DNA from: UBA1189 sp045594245
GTDB taxonomy: Bacteria > Bacteroidota > Bacteroidia > Bacteroidales > Bacteroidaceae
Direction of reading: 5' to 3'
NCBI GenBank assembly: GCA_045594245.1
Contig: JAZNYG010000066.1
Span: 18,887-82,886, forward strand
DNA length: 64,000 nucleotides
The translations under genes and the position numbers were made by a program. Each line of letters opens with the position of its first letter. Within the stretch, counting starts at the first letter, position 1. Positions 8,685 to 18,442 of this stretch are shown here, in pieces. Below the pieces are notes generated by a model. That model was not told the origin of the DNA. It saw only the letters and a program-made list of their open reading frames with translations, and made no database searches.

Positions 8685-9308
8685 ATGAAAAAGTTTTGGA
8701 CTATTTGCGTTCTTATGACCGTTGCTGTAGTGGGCTTTACCTTCACCGCCTGTGACGATGAAGAAGAAGAACTGTATCCTCCCACGGATACGAATTATAC
8801 AGCAAGCATAGCTATCAAGGAAGCAACGCTGAAGCACGAAGCCCATATAATAAAATATAATCCTGAACGCTGGAGCACAAGGAGCAACGTGGTAATCTAT
8901 GAAGACTACAACTACAAATACACGCTAGCGCTCGGCAGAGGCCAGTTGCTGTTGCTTATGCATACCCGCACCGCTGGCCAGTGGGGCGATGCAGGGCAAT
9001 ACGAAGTGTTGGAAACTCCTGACACCTGCTATGTGTTCCCCTATCTGGAGCAATGGGATAAGGTGAGAAGCATCGCCGATATCACCGAACACCCCGAATG
9101 CTATTGCGACGCCCACGTAGACAGTCAGTATTCGTGGGTAGAGTATATTCCTCACTACGCGGCTGAGATGCAGCCAAAGTGCGGATACAGAGGCTATATC
9201 GCAACAGAGGATGGTGAACTGAAATACATCCGCCTGCACGTCAAAGAGTATACACTGGACGAGGTGGGTACGCTGGCTACGGCTACCGTGATGTATCAGC
9301 TTTATTAA
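8685..9308 (+). CDS. Putative lipoprotein of unknown function
   Basis: A 207-residue protein. MKKFWTICVLMTVAVVGFTF leads to the lipobox FTAC and then an acidic DDEEEE run that would keep the lipoprotein in, or direct it away from, the inner membrane. The remainder is rich in Tyr and Glu and looks beta-rich; no family is recognised. It has its own promoter and is followed after 30 bp by a second small lipoprotein gene with a near-identical start (MKKF-TIC). I infer a two-gene unit ending at the 9738 terminator. It belongs to the block that separates DUF5683 from mltD. Confidence 0.7.
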   Translation: MKKFWTICVLMTVAVVGFTFTACDDEEEELYPPTDTNYTASIAIKEATLKHEAHIIKYNPERWSTRSNVVIYEDYNYKYTLALGRGQLLLLMHTRTAGQWGDAGQYEVLETPDTCYVFPYLEQWDKVRSIADITEHPECYCDAHVDSQYSWVEYIPHYAAEMQPKCGYRGYIATEDGELKYIRLHVKEYTLDEVGTLATATVMYQLY

Positions 9309-9338
9309 AAAACAAACAACTAAAAAAAAGAATTGATT

Positions 9339-9701
9339 ATGAAAAAGTTTTTGACCATTTGCGCTTTCGTAGCAGCAACGCTTTCTCTTACAGGTTGTGC
9401 AGGAGTAGCAAACACAGTATCAAACAACCTCACACAGACTCAGGTGGTATTGTCTGACGACAACTTCAAAGTTATAGGCCATGCCTATGGTGAGGCTACG
9501 GCAACTTATATCTGCGGCATAGGCGGACTGAGCAAGAAGGCACTCTACAACAATGCCATCAGCGAGATGTCGAAGAATGCCAACCTTCGCGGTGCGCAGA
9601 CGTTGACCAACACTACCGTGCACTACTCGGTAGCCATGTGGACTCCGTTTTATGTAAAAGTGACCTGCAGCGCTACAGCCAATATCGTACAGTTCAAGTA
9701 A
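9339..9701 (+). CDS. Small lipoprotein, DUF6567-like
   Basis: A 120-residue lipoprotein with lipobox LTGC (MKKFLTICAFVAATLSLTGC). The mature part has QTQVVLSDDNFKVIGHAYGE, then GIGGLSKKALYNNAISEM and a C-terminal VKVTCSATANIVQF. This layout resembles the DUF6567 family of Bacteroidetes; the function is unknown. The ATG at 9339 is chosen over a TTG at 9333. It is co-directional with the preceding lipoprotein and closed by a strong terminator 37 bp after the stop. Confidence 0.7.
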   Translation: MKKFLTICAFVAATLSLTGCAGVANTVSNNLTQTQVVLSDDNFKVIGHAYGEATATYICGIGGLSKKALYNNAISEMSKNANLRGAQTLTNTTVHYSVAMWTPFYVKVTCSATANIVQFK

Positions 9702-9737
9702 GTCACGCTGATTATCGGTAAAAGATCATTTTGATTA

Positions 9738-9769
9738 AAGCGGTGGACATCTCATCCACCGCTTTTTAT
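9738..9769 (+). terminator. Rho-independent terminator
   Basis: The stem AAAGCGGTGGA/TCCACCGCTTT with a short loop runs into TTTTTA. It ends the two-lipoprotein unit. Confidence 0.85.
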
Positions 9770-9925
9770 TTTATTCTCCTCTCGGCTTAGCTTCTCTTTC
9801 TTCCTTTTCGCTTGCTACAAGAACCCAAGCGAGCTTGGTTCTCGCTCGCTCATGCGTCAGTTGTTGCATCTTTAGTTTGCTCTGCAAGCAGAAGATAGGC
9901 GGCGGCTCGGAAATGCTCAAATAAT

Positions 9926-9957
9926 TTTGGCATTTCGCTCGCCTTGCGCTATCTTTG
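9926..9957 (+). promoter_or_regulatory. Promoter of the PL11-like gene
   Basis: The -33 TTTG (9926-9929) and -7 TATCTTTG (9950-9957) are 20 bp apart. The ATG is at 9982. Confidence 0.75.
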
Positions 9958-9981
9958 TAGGATATTCCCGAAAAGCTTTTA

Positions 9982-12900
9982 ATGACAATGAAAAAGACGA
10001 TATATATCCTATGCTCCTTGCTGATGATATTGCCCATGACGGCAACAGCACAGCGCATGCAACAGAAGACGGGACGCGGCGTAGTGGCGGTTAACCGCAC
10101 AGGCGGACGCTCGGTGACCTCTGCCGGAGGACAGGGTAACCTGATATCGTGGCGCAAGCTAGCCGAGGAACCGGAAGGCACGACCTACAATGTGTATCGC
10201 CGCGTAGCAGGCTCGTCGGACTATACGAAGATGAACGGCACACCGCTGAAAGTGACCAACTACAAACCCTCGGCACTGACCAACAATACGGAATATGCCG
10301 TGACGGCCATCTCGCCCGAAGGCGTGGAGGGGGCGATGTCGGCACCGTTCCTCTACAAGACACAGGCGTGGCCAAACGTATGGTTCAACTTCGACTTTGA
10401 CGACAAGGTCATCGCACGCAACGACTACCGCACAAAATATGTATGGCCTATGGATCTCGACGGCGACGGCGAATTCGATGCCGTGGTGTGTGACCGCCTC
10501 TATGCCGGAGTGGGCCCCGACGACGATGCCGAAGACCGACGCGACAATGACGCAACCGTAAGCCATAAGATCCAGGCATACCGCCTCAGCGGAGAACTGC
10601 TGTGGACGGTCGACATGGGGCCCAACATGAATATCTGCGGCGGACAGAACGATATGGTGGTCGCCTATGACATCAACTGTGACGGACGCTGCGAGGTCAT
10701 CATCAAATCGTGTGACGGCACCCGCTTCTGGGACAAGGAGAACGAGACATGGGGACTATATGCCATGAAAAGCCAGGTGCCCGACGTGGACGGCGACGGC
10801 ATCGTGGACTACCGTCAGCAGACGGAGCGCAACCGCCCATTCTACGTGTCGGTAATCGACGGCACGACGGGCGAGGAGATAGCCTGCAGCGAACTGGATT
10901 ACAGCGAAGTGCACGACGGTGTGGACACCTATACCCGCACAAACCGCTCCGACTACATGAGCGACGGATACGCAGCCATGGACGGGCACTTTGCCATCTG
11001 CTACCTCGACGGCCTGCACCCGGCACTGGTCATGGAGTGTCTGGATCGTGAGACCAACAAGACTCACCACAACTACGTCTTCACATGGGAATATGACTGG
11101 ACGGGCGGGGTGCCCTCCAACTGGCACCACTCGTCGACATGGAGCCGCAACGACAAGAAGCCCTGGCCGGCCGAGTTCCACCAGCTGCGCGTGGCCGACG
11201 TGGATGGCGACGGACGCGACGAGATGATACAAGGCGGCTATTCGGTGAACCCCACAACGGGCTGGTTTGCAAGCCCGGGGATAGGACATGGCGACCGCTT
11301 CATCCTGAGCGACATCGACCCTGACCGCCCAGGCTTGGAGGTCTACGCCATCCAACAAAGTGCCCTGCTGGGACAAGTGCTCTACGACGCACGCACCGCC
11401 GAGCGCATCAAAGAGTGGTACCTGCCCACGGTATTCGACGTGGGGCGCGGCGCCTGCATGGACATCGATGCTTCGCGCAAGGGCTATGAGCTATATAGCT
11501 TCACGGACGACTACATCTACGACTGCAAGGGAGAGAAGACCAGCTATGTCCGCTCGGCCTGTGGCATCAAAACGATGTTCGAAGGCGTATGGTGGAACGG
11601 CGACCTGCAGCGCGAGGAGCTGTCATCGCCCGGTGGTAGCGGATGGACTACCAACCTGATGATCACGCAGGTGCTCGACAAGGCGCGACTCGTGGAGTTC
11701 TCGCAAGAGAGCAACTGGACAGCCGAAGGCGGCACAGGCACACGACCTGCCTTCATGGGCGACATCACCGGCGACTGGCGCGAAGAGATCATCCTGGCCA
11801 AGCAGAACAACGACCAGAGCTTAGGACTCGTGGGCTACACTACCGCCATGCCCACCAGCTACAGTATCTATTGTCTGCAACAGGACCCCCACTACCGGGG
11901 CGATTGCACCACCCGCGGATACTACCAACACCCCAACACGGGCTTCTACTTAGGTGGCGACATGCCACTCCCACCTTTGCCTCCAGTGTTCGTCAGCGAC
12001 CTACGCTGGAAGGGTAACGGAGAATGGACAACGTTCGACATGACACAGGCTGGCACCTATGCCGACGGCATGAGCCTGATGTTCGACCTCTCCGGTGACA
12101 ACTCACGCCCCATATCGCTGAAGGCTCCCATGGCGCCATCGGTACTCTACCTGATGAATCCGCACGGACACAACTACACCTTCAACAACAAGGGCACTAC
12201 GGGCACAGGACAGCTCATCAAGTCGATGCAAGGCACAGCAACCTTCAATGCCAACTTGGGGCATACGGGGCCTACCATCATCAGCGAGGGGACGCTCTGC
12301 GTCAATGGGCACATCGCAGGCCCTGTAGAGCTGCGCGCCAAAGGTACGCTAAGCGGAAATGCGACCTTGCAGGATACCCTCATTTTTGAGGGAGCACTCA
12401 ACCACGAGGGATGCCGCCTACAGATTGCAGACATGACCTCTAAGAAAAGCATGACAATCCCCGGCAACGTATACCTCGAGGTGGATACAGAGGTTCTCGA
12501 GCCCGATTGCATAGATTGCGAACCTTTCGTAACCTGTGGCACACTGGTGGTCGAAGGCAGCTTAACCTTCAAGGGCACCAACTACCTCACCGTGAATCTG
12601 ATGAGCGACATGGCTGCCGAGTATATTATAGCTGAGTGCACGGACACACTCATCTGCGACCCTGCGAAACTGAAGACACGGGGGTTGGAAGGCATCAACT
12701 ACGACCTGAAGGTGGAGAACAACCAGCTGATCCTTGTCATCAACGATACACGAGCAGCCACCGACGGAGTGCTATGGACAGGAACCGAGAGTGGAATTTG
12801 GGATTATAAGACACCGAACTTCATCACCAACACGGCAACAGCCTTCGTGCCAGGCGATGCCGTCGTGTTTACCGACAAGGGACAGCAGAAGAACATCACA

Positions 12901-14607
12901 CTCAACGAAATGATGGTAAGCAATGGCGTGACGTTCCAAAGCGGGAAATACACCTTAAAAGGCGAAGGTGGCATCAGCGGCACAGGCAACGTCACGGTGG
13001 AGAAGGATGCTGACGTGACCCTAAACATGAAATACAGCGATTACACGGGCAAGACCATCGTCAATGGCGGCCGACTGACCGTATCAAACTTCTATGACGG
13101 CGGACAGAAGAGCGCCATCGGTGCTGCCACGGCACAGGAGGGCAACCTTCAACTGAATGGCGGAACGATAGTGCTGAGTCAGGACAACATGGGCACCGAC
13201 CGCATCATCACCCTCACCGACACGGCCACCATACACATCAGCAAGTCGAACAGCGCACTCTCAATGAAAGGACAGGTCAAGGGCTCAGGCTACCTGATCA
13301 AGGATGGCGCTGGCCAGCTGAACTTCGGCTATGGCGGAGAGAACAACTTCTCCGGACTTATCGTGAAGCAAGGTATCGTCGCACAAGGAGCCTGGAATGC
13401 CACCTTCGGCAAGAGCGGCTCTCCCATGCTGCTGGCAGGCGGCGAAGTACATCAAATCGACGTGAACAGCACATCGACAGTACCCAACCTCAATCACGTG
13501 TTCACCATCGTGGAGGGCACTAACAACACCATCGTAGGCTCTTCGCGCGGAAAAATCAACGGGTCGTTCCATGGCTGTGGAAACCTCAACATACGTACCC
13601 GATATGTGCGTTGCGACATAGGAGCCAGCTTTGCCAACTTCAAAGGCAAGCTTACCGCCAAGGGAGAAGGCGGCGACTTCCGACTGATGCAGAACGTCAC
13701 CGACATGTCGCAGACTCGCCTGGTCATCGAAGCAGGCACCTACATGGGCCACTTCTCCAGCGGAGGAAAGAACGAGGTAGCAGCAACGACGAAGATTGGC
13801 TCTCTCTCAAGCACAGCTACCGACGCTATATTGGGTGGTTCGCAAAGCACCTGGTCGGTAGGCTATCTCGGCGAGAGCACTTCGTTCAGTGGCCTGTTCA
13901 AGGCCAGCCGCGTCAACAAGGTAGGCGCAGGGAAACTGACACTAAAGACCCCCGGACACACCTCACCTATCTTTGTTTCTGAAGGTATGCTGGAGCTGCA
14001 GAACACGACGGCTACAGTCATGAACACGGGCCTCATCACCGTACAGAAAGGCGGACAGCTGCTCGGCACGGCCATGGCAGGTGACGTCACCGTACAGCGA
14101 GGAGGCCTCATCACTGGCGGTCTTGAGACATCCACCTCGGGCTCGCTACGCATCAATGGCACATTGACACTACAGGCTGGAGCGACCGTCAAGGTGCGCT
14201 TAGGCAAGGGATTGGGCAACTCCACGATTACAGCCAAGGGCGCCATCAAGCACGGTGGCGACACCATCCTGGTGAGCATTCCCGCAGGACGCAAACTCAG
14301 CGTGGACGACGAGCTGACCATATTCAAACCTGGGTTCACTTCGGCCACAGGACAGTTCCACGTAAAGTGCGAAGCCGAGGACGGAAGCATCTATGAGTTA
14401 GACAGCTCCACATTACTCACCGACGGAAAGCTACGCGTCAGCGGGGTTGCCTTGGGCATAGCAGGCATACCAGCTCCCGACACCTTGGTCGATGTCTATA
14501 CCACCGACGGAACCAAGTTACGCAGCGCCGTCCCATTCCATCAAGCCCTCGATGGATTGCATCGTGGAATTTATATTGTTGGAGGCATGAAAATCTCAAA
14601 AAAATAA
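9982..14607 (+). CDS. PL11-like rhamnogalacturonan lyase fused to autotransporter-type beta-strand repeats
   Basis: A 1541-residue secreted protein with an N-terminal signal peptide (MKKTIYILCSLLMILPMTAT, cleaved after AQ). Residues about 25-660 match family-11 polysaccharide lyases: GRGVVAVNRTGG, a small beta domain with NVYRRV, then a propeller rich in Ca-binding DxDGDG motifs (DLDGDGEFDAVV, DVDGDGIVDY, DVDGDGRDEM). These cleave the rhamnogalacturonan I backbone of pectin. Residues about 740-1440 carry several GxTxVxxGxLxV strands (TIISEGTLCVNG, TIVNGGRLTVSN, FVSEGMLELQN), the pattern of autotransporter-associated beta-strand repeats. The last 35 residues (VDVYTTDGTKL...GIYIVGG) resemble a C-terminal sorting or anchoring domain. 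It is a single-gene unit with its own promoter. No SusC/D pair or other pectinase is nearby. Confidence 0.85.
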   Translation: MTMKKTIYILCSLLMILPMTATAQRMQQKTGRGVVAVNRTGGRSVTSAGGQGNLISWRKLAEEPEGTTYNVYRRVAGSSDYTKMNGTPLKVTNYKPSALTNNTEYAVTAISPEGVEGAMSAPFLYKTQAWPNVWFNFDFDDKVIARNDYRTKYVWPMDLDGDGEFDAVVCDRLYAGVGPDDDAEDRRDNDATVSHKIQAYRLSGELLWTVDMGPNMNICGGQNDMVVAYDINCDGRCEVIIKSCDGTRFWDKENETWGLYAMKSQVPDVDGDGIVDYRQQTERNRPFYVSVIDGTTGEEIACSELDYSEVHDGVDTYTRTNRSDYMSDGYAAMDGHFAICYLDGLHPALVMECLDRETNKTHHNYVFTWEYDWTGGVPSNWHHSSTWSRNDKKPWPAEFHQLRVADVDGDGRDEMIQGGYSVNPTTGWFASPGIGHGDRFILSDIDPDRPGLEVYAIQQSALLGQVLYDARTAERIKEWYLPTVFDVGRGACMDIDASRKGYELYSFTDDYIYDCKGEKTSYVRSACGIKTMFEGVWWNGDLQREELSSPGGSGWTTNLMITQVLDKARLVEFSQESNWTAEGGTGTRPAFMGDITGDWREEIILAKQNNDQSLGLVGYTTAMPTSYSIYCLQQDPHYRGDCTTRGYYQHPNTGFYLGGDMPLPPLPPVFVSDLRWKGNGEWTTFDMTQAGTYADGMSLMFDLSGDNSRPISLKAPMAPSVLYLMNPHGHNYTFNNKGTTGTGQLIKSMQGTATFNANLGHTGPTIISEGTLCVNGHIAGPVELRAKGTLSGNATLQDTLIFEGALNHEGCRLQIADMTSKKSMTIPGNVYLEVDTEVLEPDCIDCEPFVTCGTLVVEGSLTFKGTNYLTVNLMSDMAAEYIIAECTDTLICDPAKLKTRGLEGINYDLKVENNQLILVINDTRAATDGVLWTGTESGIWDYKTPNFITNTATAFVPGDAVVFTDKGQQKNITLNEMMVSNGVTFQSGKYTLKGEGGISGTGNVTVEKDADVTLNMKYSDYTGKTIVNGGRLTVSNFYDGGQKSAIGAATAQEGNLQLNGGTIVLSQDNMGTDRIITLTDTATIHISKSNSALSMKGQVKGSGYLIKDGAGQLNFGYGGENNFSGLIVKQGIVAQGAWNATFGKSGSPMLLAGGEVHQIDVNSTSTVPNLNHVFTIVEGTNNTIVGSSRGKINGSFHGCGNLNIRTRYVRCDIGASFANFKGKLTAKGEGGDFRLMQNVTDMSQTRLVIEAGTYMGHFSSGGKNEVAATTKIGSLSSTATDAILGGSQSTWSVGYLGESTSFSGLFKASRVNKVGAGKLTLKTPGHTSPIFVSEGMLELQNTTATVMNTGLITVQKGGQLLGTAMAGDVTVQRGGLITGGLETSTSGSLRINGTLTLQAGATVKVRLGKGLGNSTITAKGAIKHGGDTILVSIPAGRKLSVDDELTIFKPGFTSATGQFHVKCEAEDGSIYELDSSTLLTDGKLRVSGVALGIAGIPAPDTLVDVYTTDGTKLRSAVPFHQALDGLHRGIYIVGGMKISKK

Positions 14608-14634
14608 CATCATATACAAAGACAACAAGCATTC

Positions 14635-16020
14635 ATGAGAATGAAGAAAACAACCTATATCGCCCTGTCAGCATTGGTGCTGCTGTGCGGATGCTCTGAG
14701 AAAATACTCCCCATCAGAGGAGTGAAGAAATCGGTGGAGACGCAGGCTCCACAAGTAGAGAACAAAGCCGTTGCCCTGCAAGATACAGTAGTAGCAGAGG
14801 CGGTACAGGCAGAAGAGCCCGTGGTGGAGCGCGAGCCCATACCCGAGGAGTGGACCGCCATCAAGGACGACTCGCTGGTGGTAATAGAGAGCATGTCGGG
14901 CGAACTCGATAGCCTACTCAACAGTTGGTATGCGCAGACCTACCTCATGGTGGACACCACCTGCACGGCAACAGCCACCAACCCCACATTCAGCGACACG
15001 GTATACACCGAGCGACTGGCCAACCTGCCCTGCCTGGTGCAGATGGTATACAATCAGCCCGTGCGCAGCAGCATTGACCGCTACGCCACGAAATTGCGCC
15101 ACCAGGTATCTTACATGCTGGGTATGATGCAGTACTACGAGCCCATCATAGAGCAGGCACTCGACGTGCATGGCGTGCCCAACGAGCTGAAGTACCTGCC
15201 GGTAATCGAATCGGCCCTCAACCCCATCGCCGTATCACGCGCTGGGGCTACCGGCCTGTGGCAGTTTATGTACAGCACAGGCAAACTCTACGGGCTGAAG
15301 CAAAATAGCCTCGTCGATGACCGCCGCGACCCCGTGAAGGCCACCTGGGCAGCAGCCAAGCACCTGCGCGACCTCTACGACCGCTTCGGTGACTGGAGCC
15401 TGGCCATAGCAGCCTACAACTGCGGCTCGGGCAACGTGAACAAGGCCATCTACCGCTCGGGCGGAAAGACCAATTTTTGGGACATCTACTACTACTTGCC
15501 CCGCGAGACGCGCGGCTACGTGCCTGCCTTCATCGCAGCCACCTACATCATGACCTACCATGCCGAGCATGGCATCTGCCCCATGGAGCCCAAGTTGCCT
15601 ATAGCTACCGACACCATCATGGTAAACCGTCTGCTCCACTTCGACCAGATAGCAGCCGTGTGCGATATCGACATGGAGACGCTGCGTGGCCTCAACCCGC
15701 AGTACCGCGAAGACGTCATCCCGGGCAAGTTCCTGCCCGGAGCACTGCGCCTCCCCGAAGACAAGATACGCACCTTCATCCTCTCGGGCGACTCGATATA
15801 CAACTACGACCGCGAGAAATACTTCTCCGAGGAGAAGGTGAAGACTCTGAAAAACCAAGCCACCAACAGCGGATTCATCTACCACAAGATACGCAGTGGA
15901 GAGACCCTCTCGACCATTGCACGCCGCTACCGCGTGACAGTAAACGAACTTAAGCGATGGAACGGTCTCCGCACCAGCCGCATCGTGGCAGGAAAGAGAC
16001 TGAAGATTTATCCAAGATGA
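14635..16020 (+). CDS. mltD: Membrane-bound lytic murein transglycosylase D with LysM
   Basis: Cleaves peptidoglycan to 1,6-anhydromuropeptides in the periplasm. The lipoprotein signal ends in a Cys of LLCGCSE. A Pro/Glu-rich linker follows, and then a GH23 SLT domain with catalytic Glu in PVIESALNPIAVSRAGATGL, WQFMYSTGKLYGL and AIAAYNCGSGNV. A single C-terminal LysM (about 415-460: HKIRSGETLSTIARRY) binds glycan. The length of 461 is normal. The gene usually follows parB-DUF5683 in this order; here the link is broken by the 7.9-14.6 kb block. ATG 14635 or 14641 are both possible. Confidence 0.93.
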   Translation: MRMKKTTYIALSALVLLCGCSEKILPIRGVKKSVETQAPQVENKAVALQDTVVAEAVQAEEPVVEREPIPEEWTAIKDDSLVVIESMSGELDSLLNSWYAQTYLMVDTTCTATATNPTFSDTVYTERLANLPCLVQMVYNQPVRSSIDRYATKLRHQVSYMLGMMQYYEPIIEQALDVHGVPNELKYLPVIESALNPIAVSRAGATGLWQFMYSTGKLYGLKQNSLVDDRRDPVKATWAAAKHLRDLYDRFGDWSLAIAAYNCGSGNVNKAIYRSGGKTNFWDIYYYLPRETRGYVPAFIAATYIMTYHAEHGICPMEPKLPIATDTIMVNRLLHFDQIAAVCDIDMETLRGLNPQYREDVIPGKFLPGALRLPEDKIRTFILSGDSIYNYDREKYFSEEKVKTLKNQATNSGFIYHKIRSGETLSTIARRYRVTVNELKRWNGLRTSRIVAGKRLKIYPR

Positions 16021-16121
16021 AAGATGAAAGTTGAAAGATGAGCCGAAGGTCGACGCCCGAAGGGGCCAAAGTCAAAGACTAAAAAGAACAATTCAGAATT
16101 TAGAATTCAGGATTAAAAAAC
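16019..16121. repeat. Short-period A/G-rich spacer repeats
   Basis: AAGATGAAAGTTGAAAGATG at 16017-16038 and CAGAATTTAGAATTCAGGAT near 16094 flank a non-coding centre before relA. The style matches the other spacer repeats of this window. Confidence 0.45.
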
Positions 16122-18368
16122 ATGAACACCGAAAAGGAACTTGCCGAAGAGAAGATGATAAACGAAGCGTTCCAAGGAATGCTAAGTACTTACCTGGCCT
16201 CGAAGCACCGCAAGAAGGTCGACATCATCACCCGTGCCTTCAACTTTGCCAAGCATGCCCATAAGGGAGTGCGCCGCAACTCGGGCGAGCCCTATATCAT
16301 GCACCCCATCGCCGTGGCACGCATCGTGAGCGAGGAGATTGGCCTGGGCTCCACATCTATCTGCGCAGCATTGCTTCATGATGTGGTGGAGGATACCGAA
16401 TACACGGTAGAGGACATCGCCAACCTCTTCGGGCCCAAGATAGCGCAAATCGTTGACGGACTGACCAAGATAGCGGGCGGCATCTTCGGCGACAAGGCAT
16501 CGGCACAGACAGAGAACTTCAAGAAGTTGCTGCTCACCATGTCGGAAGACATACGCGTGATACTCATCAAGATTGCCGACCGACTGCACAACATGCGCAC
16601 CCTGCAGCACATGGCACCCAACAAGCAGTACAAGATTGCCGGAGAGACACTCTACATATACGCCCCCATCGCCTATCGCCTCGGATTGAGCAAGATAAAG
16701 GTGGAACTGGAGAACCTCAGCTTCAAGTATGAGCACCCCGAGGAGTATGCCCGCATAGAGGAGAAGCTGGCCATAACACAGGCGGAGCGCGAGAAACTCT
16801 TTGCCGACTTTACCGCCCCCATCAAGGCCAAGCTCGACGAGATGGGTGTACAGTACCGACTGATGGGACGCATCAAGTCGCCCTACTCGATTTGGAAGAA
16901 GATGCAAAACAAGCAGCTCGCCTTTGAAGAAATCTTCGACATACTGGCCGTGCGCATCATCTTCGAACCCAAGAATATCAAAGAGGAGGCCAACGAGTGC
17001 TTCAACATATATATTGCTCTGTCACACCTCTACCGTACCCACCCCGACCGCTTCCGCGACTGGGTGAACCAGCCTAAGACAAACGGCTACCAAGCCCTGC
17101 ACGTTACCCTCATGAGCAACCACGGCGAATGGGTGGAGGTGCAGATTCGTAGCCAGCGCATGGACGACATCGCCGAACAGGGCGTGGCGGCACACTGGAA
17201 ATACAAGGAGAGCGGCTACGTGGAGGAGGATGAGGTGGACCTCAACAAGTGGCTCCACACCATCAAGGAGATTCTCGACGACCCACAACCCGATGCGATG
17301 GACTTCCTCGATGCCATCAAGCTCAACCTCTACTCGTCAGAAATCTTCGTCTTCACCCCCAAGGGAGACATCAAGACCATGCCACAGGGATGCACCGCGC
17401 TCGACTTTGCCTTCTCCATACATACATTGGTGGGAACGCACTGCATCGGTGCCAAGGTGAACCACAAACTCGTGCCTATGAGCCACGTATTGCAGAGTGG
17501 CGACCAAGTAGAGGTACTCACCTCAAAAACACAGAATGTGAAGCCCGAGTGGCTCACCATGGTGACCACCGCCAAGGCAAAAAGCAAGATACAGGGCATA
17601 CTGCGCCGTGAGGAGCGTGCCGCTCACAAAGAGGGCGAACGCATCATGGCCGAGTTTACCCAGAAGGAGGACCTCACACTCGACGTACACAGCATAGCCC
17701 GCCTCTGCCGTATGCATAACTTCTCGGAGTATGACCAGTTGCTCGTAGCGCTGGGCAACAAGAGCATCATCCTCGGCGATGCCGACCGCAATGCTCTCAA
17801 GGGTTCCAGCTCATCGACAAACATCCTTGGCCGACTCTTCCGCACAAGCAAGAAAGAAGAAAAGCCTATTGGCAAGCCGCAATTGTCAAACGACAATCCA
17901 CAAAAGATTGACAAGAAACGTCCGCTCATCCTCACCGACGAGGCCATCCAAAGCAGCTACCACATGGCAAAGTGCTGCCACCCCATCCCTGGCGACGATG
18001 TGCTCGGATTCATCGGCGACGACGGGCAAATCATCATCCACCAGCGCAAGTGCCCCGAAGCAGCCAAACTCAAGGCCGGCTATGGCAACCGCATCGTAGC
18101 AGCACAGTGGAGTACCCACAAGTTGCTCCATTTCTCCGTATCGATCAACATCAAGGGTATCGACGGTGTGGGTGTGGTGAACCAAATCACCAACATCATC
18201 TCACAGGAACTCAACGTGAACATGGAGCGCATCCTCATAGAGGCTCACGATGGCATCTTCGACGGCACCATACGCCTCCGTGTACACGACGTGGACGACA
18301 TAAAAGTCATCTGCGACAACTTGAAGAAGCTCAACAATATCCGCACCGTCATTCGCGTGGACGAATAA
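16122..18368 (+). CDS. relA: Bifunctional (p)ppGpp synthetase/hydrolase RelA/SpoT
   Basis: Makes and degrades the stringent-response alarmone. The 748-residue long form has an HD hydrolase domain with ALLHDVVEDTEYT and IKIADRLHNMRTL (residues about 50-200) and a synthetase domain with GRIKSPYSIWKKM, FDILAVRIIF and TNGYQALH (about 245-370). TGS follows (FVFTPKGDIKTMPQGCTALD, about 405-465), then a Cys/His region (AKCCHPIPGDD) and a C-terminal ACT domain from about 670. Both catalytic halves look intact, so it should be truly bifunctional. It is co-directional with mltD and mutS2, with ~75-100 bp gaps. Confidence 0.96.
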   Translation: MNTEKELAEEKMINEAFQGMLSTYLASKHRKKVDIITRAFNFAKHAHKGVRRNSGEPYIMHPIAVARIVSEEIGLGSTSICAALLHDVVEDTEYTVEDIANLFGPKIAQIVDGLTKIAGGIFGDKASAQTENFKKLLLTMSEDIRVILIKIADRLHNMRTLQHMAPNKQYKIAGETLYIYAPIAYRLGLSKIKVELENLSFKYEHPEEYARIEEKLAITQAEREKLFADFTAPIKAKLDEMGVQYRLMGRIKSPYSIWKKMQNKQLAFEEIFDILAVRIIFEPKNIKEEANECFNIYIALSHLYRTHPDRFRDWVNQPKTNGYQALHVTLMSNHGEWVEVQIRSQRMDDIAEQGVAAHWKYKESGYVEEDEVDLNKWLHTIKEILDDPQPDAMDFLDAIKLNLYSSEIFVFTPKGDIKTMPQGCTALDFAFSIHTLVGTHCIGAKVNHKLVPMSHVLQSGDQVEVLTSKTQNVKPEWLTMVTTAKAKSKIQGILRREERAAHKEGERIMAEFTQKEDLTLDVHSIARLCRMHNFSEYDQLLVALGNKSIILGDADRNALKGSSSSTNILGRLFRTSKKEEKPIGKPQLSNDNPQKIDKKRPLILTDEAIQSSYHMAKCCHPIPGDDVLGFIGDDGQIIIHQRKCPEAAKLKAGYGNRIVAAQWSTHKLLHFSVSINIKGIDGVGVVNQITNIISQELNVNMERILIEAHDGIFDGTIRLRVHDVDDIKVICDNLKKLNNIRTVIRVDE

Positions 18369-18442
18369 TACAAGTAAACTAGCAATTACCTTATACAACA
18401 AATTCCACACAATCCTTGCGCTCCTAAAAGAATTATTACAAT

